Source: DASPWW01 sp963803425 (GTDB lineage: Bacteria; Actinomycetota; Thermoleophilia; Solirubrobacterales; 70-9). Taken from it: 64,000 nt of DNA. Within the stretch, counting starts at the first letter, position 1, and each line of letters begins with the position of its first letter. The translations under genes and the position numbers were made by a program. Positions 16,772 to 25,367 of this stretch are shown in pieces. The notes beneath the pieces were generated by a model. That model saw only the letters and a list, made by a program, of their open reading frames with translations, did not search any database and was not told where the DNA came from. The stretch is from NCBI GenBank assembly GCA_963803425.1, contig CAWDMA010000001.1, forward strand, positions 930,001 to 994,000. The letters run 5' to 3'.

Positions 16772-19210
16772 GCTGGGGCGAGCGAGCCTTCGAGGTCGAG
16801 CCCTGGGCCGTGCGGGAGTCCGGCCTCGACCTCGACAAGCTCGTCAAGTCCGAGTCCGTGCTCGCGCTCTCGAACGGGCACGTCGGCCTTCGAGGCAACC
16901 TCGACGAGGGCGAGCCCGCCGGGCTCCCCGGGACCTACCTGAACGGGTTCTTCGAGGCGCGCCCGCTCCCGTACGCCGAGGGCGGCTACGGATATCCGGA
17001 GGCGGGGCAGACGATCGTCAACGTCACCAACGGGAAGGTGATCCGGCTGCTGGTCGGGGACGAGCCGCTCGACGTCCGCTACGGCGATCTTCGCGAGCAC
17101 GAGCGGGCGCTCGACCTGCGCGCCGGGACGCTGTGTCGCGATGCGGTGTGGGAGTCGCCGACGGGGCGTGTCGTCCGGATCCGCTCGGTGCGGCTGGTCT
17201 CGTTCGCGCAGCGCGCGATCGCGGCGATCCAATACGAGGCGGAGCCGCTCGACGGCCAGCTCCGGCTCGTGATCCAGTCGGAGCTGGTCGCGAACGAGTC
17301 GCTGCCGCAGAGCCGGACGGCGGACCCCCGCGCGAGCGCGGCGCTGGCGGCGCCGCTTCAGGGCGAGGACTCGACCAGCAAGGACCTGCGGGCGGCGATG
17401 GTGCACATCACCAAGTCCAGCGGGCTGCGGTGCGCGGCCGCGATGGACCACGAGGTCGACGGGCCGCAGGGCACGATGACGAGCGTCGAGAGCGAGGACG
17501 ACCTCGCCCGGGCGACCGTGACGGCCGACGCCGGCCCCGGCCGGCCGCTGCGGATCGTCAAGTACGTCGCGTACGGATGGTCGAGCCGGCGCTCCACGGC
17601 CGCGATGCGCGACCAGGTGGACGCGGCGCTCGCGGAGGCGCGCCACACGGGCTGGGACGGGCTGGTGGCGCTGCAGCGCTCCTTCCTGGACGAGGTGTGG
17701 GAGCGCGCCGACGTCGAGATCGACGGGGACGGGGCGCTGCAGCAGGCGGTCCGGTTCGGCGTCTTCCACACGGTTCAGGCCGGGGCGAGGGCCGAGAAGC
17801 GGGGAATCCCCGCCAAGGGGTTGACCGGCTCGGGGTACGACGGGCACGCCTTCTGGGACACCGAGATCTTCGCGCTGCCCCTGCTCACGTACTCGCAGCC
17901 GAACGCCGCTGCGGAGGCGCTCCGGTGGCGGCACTCGACGCTCGACCTGGCGCGCGACCGGGCCCGGCAGCTCGGCCACGACGGCGCCGCGTTCCCGTGG
18001 CGGACGATCCGCGGCGAGGAGTGCTCCGGGTACTGGCCGGCCGGGACCGCGGCGTTCCACGTCAACGCGGACATCGCGTACGCGGTCAGCCGCTACGTGA
18101 TGGCCGCGGACGACGAGCAGTTCGAGCGCGAGGTCGGCTTGGAGCTGCTGGTGGAGACGGCGAGGCTATGGTGCTCGCTCGGGCATCGCGACGCCGGCGG
18201 CAACTTCCGGATCGACGGCGTCACCGGCCCGGACGAGTACACCGCGGTCGTCGACAACAACGTCTACACCAACCTGCTCGCGCAGCTCAACCTGAAGGAG
18301 GCGGCGCGGCTGGTCGAGCAAGCACGCCGACGCGGCGTCCACGATCGGGGTCGGTCCCGACGAGGCCGCGACGTGGCGCCAGGCCGCCGACGCGATGCTG
18401 ATCCCCTACGACGAGGCGCGCGGGGTGCATCCGCAGGCGGAGGCGTTCACCGACCACGAGCGGTGGGACTTCGAGTCGACCCCGCCCGAGGCGTATCCGC
18501 TGCTGCTTCACTACGCGTACTTCGACCTGTACCGCAAGCAGGTCGTCAAGCAGGCCGACCTGGTGCTTGCGATGCACCTCCGCGGGGACGCGTTCTCGCC
18601 CGAGCAGAAGGCCGCCAACTTCGCGTACTACGAGCCGCTCACGGTCCGCGACTCTTCGCTGTCGGCGTGCACCCAGGCGGTCGTCGCCGCCGAGGTGGGG
18701 CAGATCGACCTCGCCTTCGACTACTTCTCCGAGGCGGCCAGGGTCGACCTCGACGACCTGTTCTCGAACACCGACCACGGCGTCCACATCGCCTCGCTGG
18801 CCGGAGCGTGGATCTCGGCGGTGGCTGCGTTCGGAGGCTTTCGCGATCACGACGGCGAGCCGGCCTTCAGCCCCCGGCTGCCCGGCGCCCTCTCCCGGAT
18901 CGCGTTCCGGCTCTACTTCAGGGGGAGGCGGATCCTCGTCGACGTCGGCGAGAAGCACGTCGTGTACACGCTGCTCGAGGGGGAGCCGCTGGACGTCTCA
19001 CACCACGGCGAGCAGATCACGCTGGCGGTGCGGGCGCCGGTGTCGCGCTCGGTCCCGGAGGTCGAGCCCGGCGAGCGGCCCGCGCAGCCGCCCGGGCGGG
19101 CTCCCGGTCACGGCGGTCCGGGAGCGCAGCACGCCGCCGACCAGATCGGCCGGCGGGCGGGCGACGTGACCGATGCCGCGCACCGGCCCGCCAGCGCGCG
19201 CACGAACTAG
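16768..19210 (+). CDS. GH65 disaccharide phosphorylase (trehalose/maltose/kojibiose type), one frameshift
   Basis: Predicted inverting phosphorylase that cleaves an alpha-glucosyl disaccharide with phosphate to glucose plus beta-glucose-1-phosphate, supplying the coupled mutase. Visible signatures are SNGHVGLRGNLDEGEP and the NGFFE N-terminal domain, GSGYDGHAFWDTEIF, FPWRTIRGEECSGYWPAGTA and DGVTGPDEYTAVVDNNVYTN, with the catalytic general acid Glu in PDEY. KQADLVLAMHLRGD forms part of the C-terminal half. At about 18320 the frame breaks after ARLVE, resuming with KHADAASTIGVGPDEA. Bridged length is about 813 residues, normal for GH65. The GTG start overlaps the mutase stop. Substrate specificity cannot be read from motifs alone. 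The stop overlaps the convergent SABATH gene within CTAG. Confidence 0.87.
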
Positions 19211-20310
19211 CCGCGCGCGAACGCGACCCGCAGGATCCAGGCTTCGTAGCGGCCCGCCTCCGGGTCGGCGGCGGTGGCGGCCGCGAAGCGCTCGAAGTAC
19301 TCGTCGCAGAGCGCCGCGGGCGCGACCCCATTCGCCCCCGGCCCGAACAGATTTGCGTTCAGGGTTGACTCGGAGAAGGCGCGCACGAACGCCGTGTACG
19401 CCTGCGCGTAGCCGTCCGCGTCGCCGTCGCGCTGGAGCTGCTCCCAGTAGGGGTTGGCCACCTCCTCGACCGCCGAGGAGTGCAGTGTGAGCGAGCCGGC
19501 CAGCTCGCCGCCCTCGTCCACCGGGGCGGCCGCCTCCGCGGCGCTGCGGCAGTACACCGGGAACACGTACCGGTCCAGCAGCGACCGGTCGAGCTTCCCG
19601 TCCGCCCCGAGCTCCGCGGCGACGTCCCACATCACCCGCAGCAGCTTCGCCGCGGAGACCTGTTCCGAGTCGTCGGCGGCCGTGGTCCGCCCTATCCCCT
19701 GCACGAGCAGTCGCCCCCCGGGGGCGAGCTCGGCGGCCCGGGCGCCGAGGAAGGCCGACCAGTCGGCGGCCGCCTGCTCGGCGAGCGGATCGCGGACCGC
19801 GGCCGGCGCGTCGGAGAACCACATCGTGTGCGCCGGGCCGACGTCGGGCTGCTCGCGGAACCAGTGCGAGGCGTTCGAGCACAGGCCGAGGTCGATCGTC
19901 CCCCCGGGTACCACCTGGGTGAAGAACGAGCCGGCCGCGGCCATCGGGTACACCGGGGCCCCGCCGAGATCGAGGTAGCCGTCGTCTCCGTGGACGGCCG
20001 CGAACAGCGTCGTGAAGTCGCTCGTGATCAGGTCGTTGTGGATCGCCGCCGCGGGCAGCTCGGGATCCCGCTCCCGAAGCGCCGCGAGCGCGGTCCGGAC
20101 CGCGTCCGCGGAGGTGGCGCCGGTGCCGGCGCCGTAGTCGGCAACGGTGAACGCCCCGCCGGCCCGGTCGAGCTCGGCGGCGGCGACGAGCTCCCGGATC
20201 GCGGCGTCCCCGCTCTCCACGACCCGGCGCTGGTACTCGGAGTGGGCGTCGTAGTAGCCGCCGCCCTTCATCCCCTCCGTGACGGCGTCCGCTGGTGTGC
20301 GCCGGGCCAT
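19207..20310 (-). CDS. SABATH-type SAM-dependent carboxyl methyltransferase
   Basis: A 367-residue protein resembling the plant salicylate/jasmonate methyltransferase (SABATH, PF03492) family, which methylates small carboxylic acids. Matching points are the N-terminal GMKGGGYYDAHSEYQ, SAM loop VADYGAGTGATSADAV, HNDLITSDFTTLF (plant LNDLPGNDFN), SFFTQVVPGGTIDLGLCSNASHWF (plant SFYGRLFP...SLHWLS) and FLGARAAELAPGGRLLVQG. Bacterial members are known but scattered. The ATG at 20310 lies 7 bp after an SDR gene on the same strand, so the two probably form an operon. The acceptor acid is unknown; no phenolic-acid pathway is visible nearby. Confidence 0.82.
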   Translation of the reverse strand: MARRTPADAVTEGMKGGGYYDAHSEYQRRVVESGDAAIRELVAAAELDRAGGAFTVADYGAGTGATSADAVRTALAALRERDPELPAAAIHNDLITSDFTTLFAAVHGDDGYLDLGGAPVYPMAAAGSFFTQVVPGGTIDLGLCSNASHWFREQPDVGPAHTMWFSDAPAAVRDPLAEQAAADWSAFLGARAAELAPGGRLLVQGIGRTTAADDSEQVSAAKLLRVMWDVAAELGADGKLDRSLLDRYVFPVYCRSAAEAAAPVDEGGELAGSLTLHSSAVEEVANPYWEQLQRDGDADGYAQAYTAFVRAFSESTLNANLFGPGANGVAPAALCDEYFERFAAATAADPEAGRYEAWILRVAFARG

Positions 20311-20317
20311 CGCCTCG

Positions 20318-21022
20318 TCAGGCCGCCTGCGTGGCGGGCCGGATCACGATCTCGTTCACATCCACATGCGGCGGCTGGTTCAGGGCATACATCACGGTCG
20401 CGGCGATGTCGCCCGCCTGCAGCGCGTTCGCGGGGCGCTGATCGAAGAACTCCGTGTCGGTCATGCCCGGCGCGATCGACGTCACCCGGATCCGGTGGTT
20501 GTCGTGCATGCTGCGGAGCTCCTGCCGCAGCGCCTCGCCGATCGCGGTCACGGCCCACTTGGTCGCCGAGTACATCGAGCCGGGCAGCACCCGCTTCCCG
20601 GCGATCGAGCTCGTCAGCACGTAGTGGCCGGTGCCGCGGTCGAGCATGTGGGGGAGGGTGGCGCGGACCGTCAGCGCGACGCCGAGCACGTTGGTGTCGA
20701 TCATCGCCCGCCAGTGCTCCACCGACTCCTCCAGGAACCCCCGCTTGGCGCCGAACCCTGCGTTCGCGAACACCGCATCGACGCGGCCGAACCGTGACAG
20801 CGCCGCTTCCACCAGCCCCTCCACGTCGGACCAGTTGGTGACGTCGCATACGCGCGCCAGCGCCCGGTCGCTCCCCCCGAGCTCACTCGCGAGCTCGTCG
20901 AGCTCTCGCTTGCGGCGCGCCCCGAGGACGACCCGGTATCCGGCGGCGGAGGCCTGCCGCGCGGTCGCGGCGCCGATCCCGCTGCTTGCGCCTGTGATCA
21001 GCAGCACGTCGTCATTCGCCAT
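20318..21022 (-). CDS. Short-chain dehydrogenase/reductase (YdfG-like)
   Basis: A 234-residue classical SDR: TGASSGIGAATARQ cofactor loop, GARRKREL after beta-2 (Arg-rich, favouring NADP), FANAGFG, catalytic TSSIAGKRVLPGSMYSATKWAV and the SIAPGMTDTEF segment. The C-terminal YALNQPPHVDVNEIVIRP is typical of the YdfG/serine 3-dehydrogenase subgroup. I use the ATG at 21022; extending to 21073 adds only 17 unrelated residues and no obvious ribosome site. It is co-directional with and immediately upstream of the SABATH methyltransferase, and divergent from ccmE, leaving a 41-bp intergenic gap. Confidence 0.9.
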   Translation of the reverse strand: MANDDVLLITGASSGIGAATARQASAAGYRVVLGARRKRELDELASELGGSDRALARVCDVTNWSDVEGLVEAALSRFGRVDAVFANAGFGAKRGFLEESVEHWRAMIDTNVLGVALTVRATLPHMLDRGTGHYVLTSSIAGKRVLPGSMYSATKWAVTAIGEALRQELRSMHDNHRIRVTSIAPGMTDTEFFDQRPANALQAGDIAATVMYALNQPPHVDVNEIVIRPATQAA

Positions 21023-21063
21023 GGGAGGGATTCTTTCACTGCGATAATTCGGGGCGCATCCGG

Positions 21064-21489
21064 ATGGACCCAAACCGCAAGCGCAAGATCCGCCTCGGCG
21101 TCGCGCTGGGCGCGGCGGTGCTGCTCGCCGCCGCGCTCGTGTACACGTCCTTCACCGCCTCCACCGAGGCGCGTCAACCATCCGACCTGCTCGCGTCGAG
21201 CTCCGGCGACACCTACGACCTGACCGGGGTGGTCGTGGACGGATCCGTGGCCCGCGGGGACTCTGGGCTGCGGTTCGAGATCAAGGACCGCGACGGCTCC
21301 GCCAGCCTCCCGGTTCGCTATACCGGCACGGTCCCGGACCCGTTCCGGGACGGACGCGAGGTGATCGTCACGGGCGCCGTCCAGGATGGGACCTTCGTGG
21401 CGCAGCGCGACAGCCTGGTGACGAAGTGCCCGTCGAAGTTCTCCGACGAGGCGATCGAGGACCCCGAGCACGTGGTGATCGAGAAATGA
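21064..21489 (+). CDS. ccmE: Cytochrome c maturation haem chaperone CcmE, CxxxF variant
   Basis: Periplasm-facing, membrane-anchored haem chaperone that receives haem and hands it to CcmF. The 141 residues have one N-terminal transmembrane helix (GVALGAAVLLAAALVYTSF), an OB-fold core (TYDLTGVVVDG, GLRFEIKDRDGS, VRYTGTVPDPFRDGREVIVTG) and the haem-attachment region LVTKCPSKFSDE. The usual motif is HxxxY, or CxxxY in some bacteria and archaea. Here it reads Cys122-P-S-K-Phe126, so the Tyr is replaced by Phe in the sequence as given. It is followed 34 bp later by ccmF. The family call is firm; activity of the variant motif is not established. Confidence 0.93.
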   Translation: MDPNRKRKIRLGVALGAAVLLAAALVYTSFTASTEARQPSDLLASSSGDTYDLTGVVVDGSVARGDSGLRFEIKDRDGSASLPVRYTGTVPDPFRDGREVIVTGAVQDGTFVAQRDSLVTKCPSKFSDEAIEDPEHVVIEK

Positions 21490-21523
21490 CGCCGCGCGGT
21501 CCGGACCGGCGCCGCCTGCAGCG

Positions 21524-23725
21524 ATGATCACCCTGGGCGCGGCCTGCCTGGTGCTCGCCGTGGTGACCGCGGCGTACTCGGCCGGCGCGGCGATCGCCGG
21601 GGCGCGCGGCGCCCGGCGCTGGGTCGACTCCTCGCGACGCGCCACCTACGCGCTCGCGGCGCTGTTGACGATCGCCGTGGTGATCCTGGAGGGCGCCTTC
21701 CTGCGCTCCGACTTCTCCTTCCGGCTGGTCGCCGATCACTCCTCGACCACCACCCCGTCCGGATACCGGCTGACCGCGCTGTGGTCGAGCCAGGGCGGAT
21801 CGCTGCTGCTGTGGGCGTGGGTGCTGTCGCTCGCCTCCTCGGCCGTCCTGTTCATGACCCGCAACCGTCTCCGCGAGGTCGTCCCCTGGGCCGCGGCGGT
21901 GCTGATGGGGCTGGCCGTGTTTTTCTGCGGGCTGATGCTGCTCGCCGGCCCCGACGCGAACCCGTTCGCACGACTCGATCCGGCGCCCGCCGAGGGAGCC
22001 GGGCTGACCCCGCTGCTCCGCCACCCGGCTATGGCGATCCACCCGCCGATGCTGTACTCGGGCTACGTCTTCTTCATGGTCCCGTTCGCGTTCGCGATCG
22101 GGGCGCTGATGGCGCGGCGCCTGGACGCAAGCTGGATCCGCTCCACCCGCCGGTTCGCGCTGATCGCCTGGACCTTCCTGACGATCGGGATCGCGTTGGG
22201 GGCGCGGTGGTCGTACTCGGAGCTCGGCTGGGGCGGGTACTGGGCGTGGGACCCGGTCGAGAACGCCTCGCTGATGCCGTGGCTGGTGGGCACGGCCTTC
22301 CTTCACTCGGTGATGGTCCAGGAGCGGCGCGGAATCCTGAAGGTGTGGAACGTGTCGCTGATCGTCACCACCGCGGCGCTCGCCCTGCTCGGCACCTTCC
22401 TGGTCCGGTCCGGGGTGCTCGACTCGATCCACGCCTTCGGCCAGTCCACCGTCGGCCCGCCCCTGCTCGTCCTGATTGCGGTCGTGGTGCTGGGCTCGGC
22501 GGCGCTGATCATCGCCCGGCTCGACGATCTCCGCTCCGAGCGGCGGATCGACTCGCTGTTCTCGCGCGAGGCGATCTTCCTGGTCAACAACCTGCTCCTG
22601 GTCGGGCTGTGCGCGGTGATCTTCTGGGGGACGTTCTTCCCGCTGATCTCCGAGGCCGTCACCGGCACCCGCTCCTCGGTGGGGCCGCCGTTCTTCAACC
22701 GGCTCACGATGCCGCTTGCGGTCGGCCTCGTCCTGTTCACGGGGATCGGCCCTCTGGTCGCATGGCGCCGGATGAGTCGTGAGACGGTCAGCCGGGTGTT
22801 CCGGTGGCCGGTGGTGGCCGCCGCCGGCGCCACCGCGGTGCTGCTGCTCGTAACGGACGCCGCCTCGAAGCCGGCCGCGCTGGTGCTGTTCGCGTTCGCC
22901 GCGTTCGCGCTGGCGGCGCTCGCGCAGGAGTTCTGGCGCGGGGTTGCCGCGCGCCGGGCGCTCGCCGGCGGCTCGGTGGGGGCGGCGCTGGTCGCGATCG
23001 TGACCCGGAACCGGCGCCGGTACGGGGGCTACATCGTGCACGCCGGGGTCGCCGTGCTGCTGATCGGGGTCGCCGCCTCGTCCAGCTTCCAGACCAGCCG
23101 GGACCTGTTCCTGTCCCCGGGCGACTCGGCGAGCGTCGGAGACTACGACGTCAAGTATGTGCGGCCGACGGAGAGCGTGGACCGCGCCGAGAATCGTCTC
23201 ACGCTCGGCGCCGTGCTCGACGTGAGCAGGTCAGGGGAACACGTCGCCACGCTGCGCCCGTCGCGGAACTACTACTCGAGTCGCGCCACGGACCCGTCGA
23301 CGCCGATCCGCGGATTCTTCGAGGGCGAGGCGACCAGCGAGGTGGGCCGTCGCCAGAGCCTGTCGGGCGATCTGTGGACGGCGACCCAACCCGACCTGAG
23401 CCGGCTCGACCCGGTGATCGACCACGCGGATGAGCGGCTCGCCGAGATCGCGAAGGCGGCCCCCGCCGGCGATCCCCAAGCGGGGTCGCAGATCGCGGCC
23501 CTGCAGGGCGCCGCGATCGCCGGGATCGCGCGCCGGTACGTCGAGCACCCGCCGGCGGCGAACTTCCGCGTCAACGTCAACCCGCTGGTGACGTGGATCT
23601 GGATCGGGTGGCTGCTCGCGCTGTGCGGCGCGTTGATTGCGCTGTGGCCGAGCGCCGAGGCCCGCCGCCGTCGGGTCGCCGACGTGTACGCGGCCCGGCT
23701 GGCGCGGGACCTGTCCCGCGCTTAG
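21524..23725 (+). CDS. ccmF: Cytochrome c haem lyase CcmF
   Basis: Large integral membrane subunit that attaches haem to apocytochrome c, working with CcmE and CcmH. The 733 residues contain many transmembrane helices, the haem-handling WWD-type domain WGGYWAWDPVENASLMPWL, the preceding MAIHPPMLYSGYV and IALGARWSYSELG, and NVSLIVTTAALALLGTFLVRSG. The conserved His residues of these loops are present. A periplasmic segment (about 525-700) precedes a final helix. The ATG at 21524 lies 34 bp after ccmE. With ccmE here and ccmH/DsbE at 3.6-4.6 kb, a Ccm-type maturation route is clear; ccmABC are not in the window. Confidence 0.95.
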   Translation: MITLGAACLVLAVVTAAYSAGAAIAGARGARRWVDSSRRATYALAALLTIAVVILEGAFLRSDFSFRLVADHSSTTTPSGYRLTALWSSQGGSLLLWAWVLSLASSAVLFMTRNRLREVVPWAAAVLMGLAVFFCGLMLLAGPDANPFARLDPAPAEGAGLTPLLRHPAMAIHPPMLYSGYVFFMVPFAFAIGALMARRLDASWIRSTRRFALIAWTFLTIGIALGARWSYSELGWGGYWAWDPVENASLMPWLVGTAFLHSVMVQERRGILKVWNVSLIVTTAALALLGTFLVRSGVLDSIHAFGQSTVGPPLLVLIAVVVLGSAALIIARLDDLRSERRIDSLFSREAIFLVNNLLLVGLCAVIFWGTFFPLISEAVTGTRSSVGPPFFNRLTMPLAVGLVLFTGIGPLVAWRRMSRETVSRVFRWPVVAAAGATAVLLLVTDAASKPAALVLFAFAAFALAALAQEFWRGVAARRALAGGSVGAALVAIVTRNRRRYGGYIVHAGVAVLLIGVAASSSFQTSRDLFLSPGDSASVGDYDVKYVRPTESVDRAENRLTLGAVLDVSRSGEHVATLRPSRNYYSSRATDPSTPIRGFFEGEATSEVGRRQSLSGDLWTATQPDLSRLDPVIDHADERLAEIAKAAPAGDPQAGSQIAALQGAAIAGIARRYVEHPPAANFRVNVNPLVTWIWIGWLLALCGALIALWPSAEARRRRVADVYAARLARDLSRA

Positions 23726-23771
23726 GACCATTCGCGCGACGTGCTCTCCGATCGGGTGACTTGCTAGTCGC

Positions 23772-23787
23772 GGCGACATTCGTCGCC
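23772..23787. terminator. Small GC hairpin after ccmF, possible terminator
   Basis: Perfect 6-bp inverted repeat GGCGAC-ATTC-GTCGCC in the 113-bp gap between ccmF and the next gene. No T tract follows, so intrinsic termination would be weak. The rest of the gap shows nothing else. Confidence 0.3.
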
Positions 23788-23838
23788 ACGCCCGGATGAC
23801 ATGTCCGCTCGTCGCGCGGTTACTGCAAGCTTGACCTG

Positions 23839-24132
23839 ATGGAACTAGTCCTGATCCTGGTGATCCTGGTCGCGGTGGCGCTGTTCGTGAGCGTCCCCCT
23901 GCGCCGCTCCGCTCACGAACCCGGCGCCGGCGAGGATCCGCGGCTCGCCGACCTGGAGGCGCGCAAGGAGGCGAAGTACCGCGAGATCCGCGACGCGGAG
24001 ATGGACCGCGCCACCGGGAAGCTCTCGGAGCAGGACTGGCGGCGCCAGGACGTGGAGCTGCGCCGCGAGGCGATCGCGATCCTGAGGCAGATCGACGAGC
24101 TCGGCGCGGGCAAGAGCGAGAAGCCGTCCTAG
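23839..24132 (+). CDS. Small membrane-anchored coiled-coil protein (CcmI N-terminal-like)
   Basis: A 97-residue protein with one N-terminal transmembrane helix (LVLILVILVAVALFVSVPL), a short linker and a charged helix RLADLEARKEAKYREIRDAE followed by DRATGKLSEQDWRRQDVEL. The pattern of an anchor then KYREIRDxExDxxTGKLSxxDW resembles the N-terminal part of CcmI-type cytochrome c biogenesis proteins, fitting its position just after ccmF. It lacks the TPR half of full CcmI. The function is inferred from context only. The start ATG at 23839 has no strong ribosome-binding site. Confidence 0.75.
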   Translation: MELVLILVILVAVALFVSVPLRRSAHEPGAGEDPRLADLEARKEAKYREIRDAEMDRATGKLSEQDWRRQDVELRREAIAILRQIDELGAGKSEKPS

Positions 24133-24182
24133 GCGTCGCTGCCGGCCGCCGCCGACGGACGGGCGGCTACACTGCGGCCGTA

Positions 24183-24407
24183 ATGCAGACGCTTCTCGGA
24201 GTGGTCCAGGTCGCGATCGCGGTGATCCTGATCTTCCTCGTCCTCCTGCACTCGGGCAAGGATGCGGGCCTGTCGGGCGCGTTCGGGATCGGTCAGACCG
24301 GCAGCGCGTTCGGCGGCGGCTCGCTCGTGGAGCGAAACCTTGACCGGTGGACGATCTTCTTCGCGATCCTGTGGGTCGTGAACACCCTGGTCCTGGCGAA
24401 GATCTAG
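24183..24407 (+). CDS. secG: Preprotein translocase subunit SecG
   Basis: Small subunit of the SecYEG channel that aids SecA-driven export. The 74 residues show two transmembrane helices (VVQVAIAVILIFLVLLHSG and WTIFFAILWVVNTLVLAKI) joined by the conserved GKDAGLSGAFGIGQTGSAFG loop. The length matches the family. A TACACT -10-like box lies about 14 bp before the start. Its stop abuts the ATG of the following solute-binding lipoprotein with no gap, so the two are co-translated. Confidence 0.95.
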   Translation: MQTLLGVVQVAIAVILIFLVLLHSGKDAGLSGAFGIGQTGSAFGGGSLVERNLDRWTIFFAILWVVNTLVLAKI

Positions 24408-25364
24408 ATGGGTCCGCGCGCCGCCGGCGCGCTCGCGGCCGCGACGCTCGTCCTGGCCTCGGCCGGGTGCGGGGACGGCGGCTCGATCGAGCGGGTCGCC
24501 GGCGCTCCCGGCGCGGCGCCTGTCGGCGGCGCCCTCACCTACGCGCTGGGGCGGCGTCCGAACCGACTCGACCCGCTGCGCTCGTCCACCCGCGCCGAGC
24601 AGATCGCGACCCGCCAGATCCACGAGCCGCTGGTGGAGCGTCTCCGCGATCCGTTCGACCGGCGCCGCGCCGCCCGCGGCTTGGCGCGCTCATGGGGATC
24701 CTCACGCGATCGTGTGATCTGGCGGTTCGAGCTCCGGGACCGGGTTCGGTTCCAGGACGGGACCCCGTTCGACTCCCGTGCGGTGGTCGCGAACGCGGAG
24801 CGGTGGCGCACGCTGCCGGTGGGCCGGAAGCTGCTCCCCGAGCTCGTCGCGGCCGACGCGCCGCGCCCCGGCCTTGTCCGGTTCGTGTTGTCGCGAGGCG
24901 TGCGGCATTTCCCGCGCCGGCTCGCGTCGCCCCGGCTCGGGATCGTCTCGCCGCAAGCCCTCCGCCCACGCACCGGGCGGGGGTCGTCGGTGGCCCGGGA
25001 CGCCCGCACCGGGACGGGACCGTTCGAGCTTCGGGAGCGCTCGGCGGGCCGGATCCTGCTCGCCCGCAACGTGGAGTGGTGGGGCGCGCGCCTCCGGCTC
25101 GGTCCGGCGCTCGACCAGGTGGAGCTGCGAGCTGCGCATCGCCCCTCTGATCGGGTCGCCCTGCTGAAGGCGGGGACGGCTCAGCTTGCGGACTCGCTTC
25201 CGCCCGCGGCGATTCCGCGACTGCGCAACGACCCTCTGCTCACCTACGTCGGCGGCCCCGGGTCGGAGGTGCTCGGGATGGAGCGCTCGGTCCGCGGGGT
25301 GCGCTCCGCGACCGCGATCGAGCCGCTCTCGGAGGTGTGGCTGACCACGATCGCGACCGACTGA
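24408..25364 (+). CDS. Family 5 (oligopeptide-type) ABC solute-binding lipoprotein, short form
   Basis: A 318-residue lipoprotein with lipobox LASAGC (Cys about 21). It has SBP_bac_5 features: GGALTYALGRRPNRLDPLRSS, ATRQIHEPLVERL, WRFELRDRVRFQDGTPFDS (hallmark FxDGTP) and GTGPFELRE. Typical members exceed 500 residues. This one stops after the first lobe and part of the hinge (LLKAGTAQLADSLPP), so it may be truncated, or a reduced binding protein. The ATG directly follows the secG stop. No permease or ATPase genes are adjacent. The ligand is unknown. Confidence 0.82.
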   Translation: MGPRAAGALAAATLVLASAGCGDGGSIERVAGAPGAAPVGGALTYALGRRPNRLDPLRSSTRAEQIATRQIHEPLVERLRDPFDRRRAARGLARSWGSSRDRVIWRFELRDRVRFQDGTPFDSRAVVANAERWRTLPVGRKLLPELVAADAPRPGLVRFVLSRGVRHFPRRLASPRLGIVSPQALRPRTGRGSSVARDARTGTGPFELRERSAGRILLARNVEWWGARLRLGPALDQVELRAAHRPSDRVALLKAGTAQLADSLPPAAIPRLRNDPLLTYVGGPGSEVLGMERSVRGVRSATAIEPLSEVWLTTIATD

Positions 25365-25367
25365 CAG

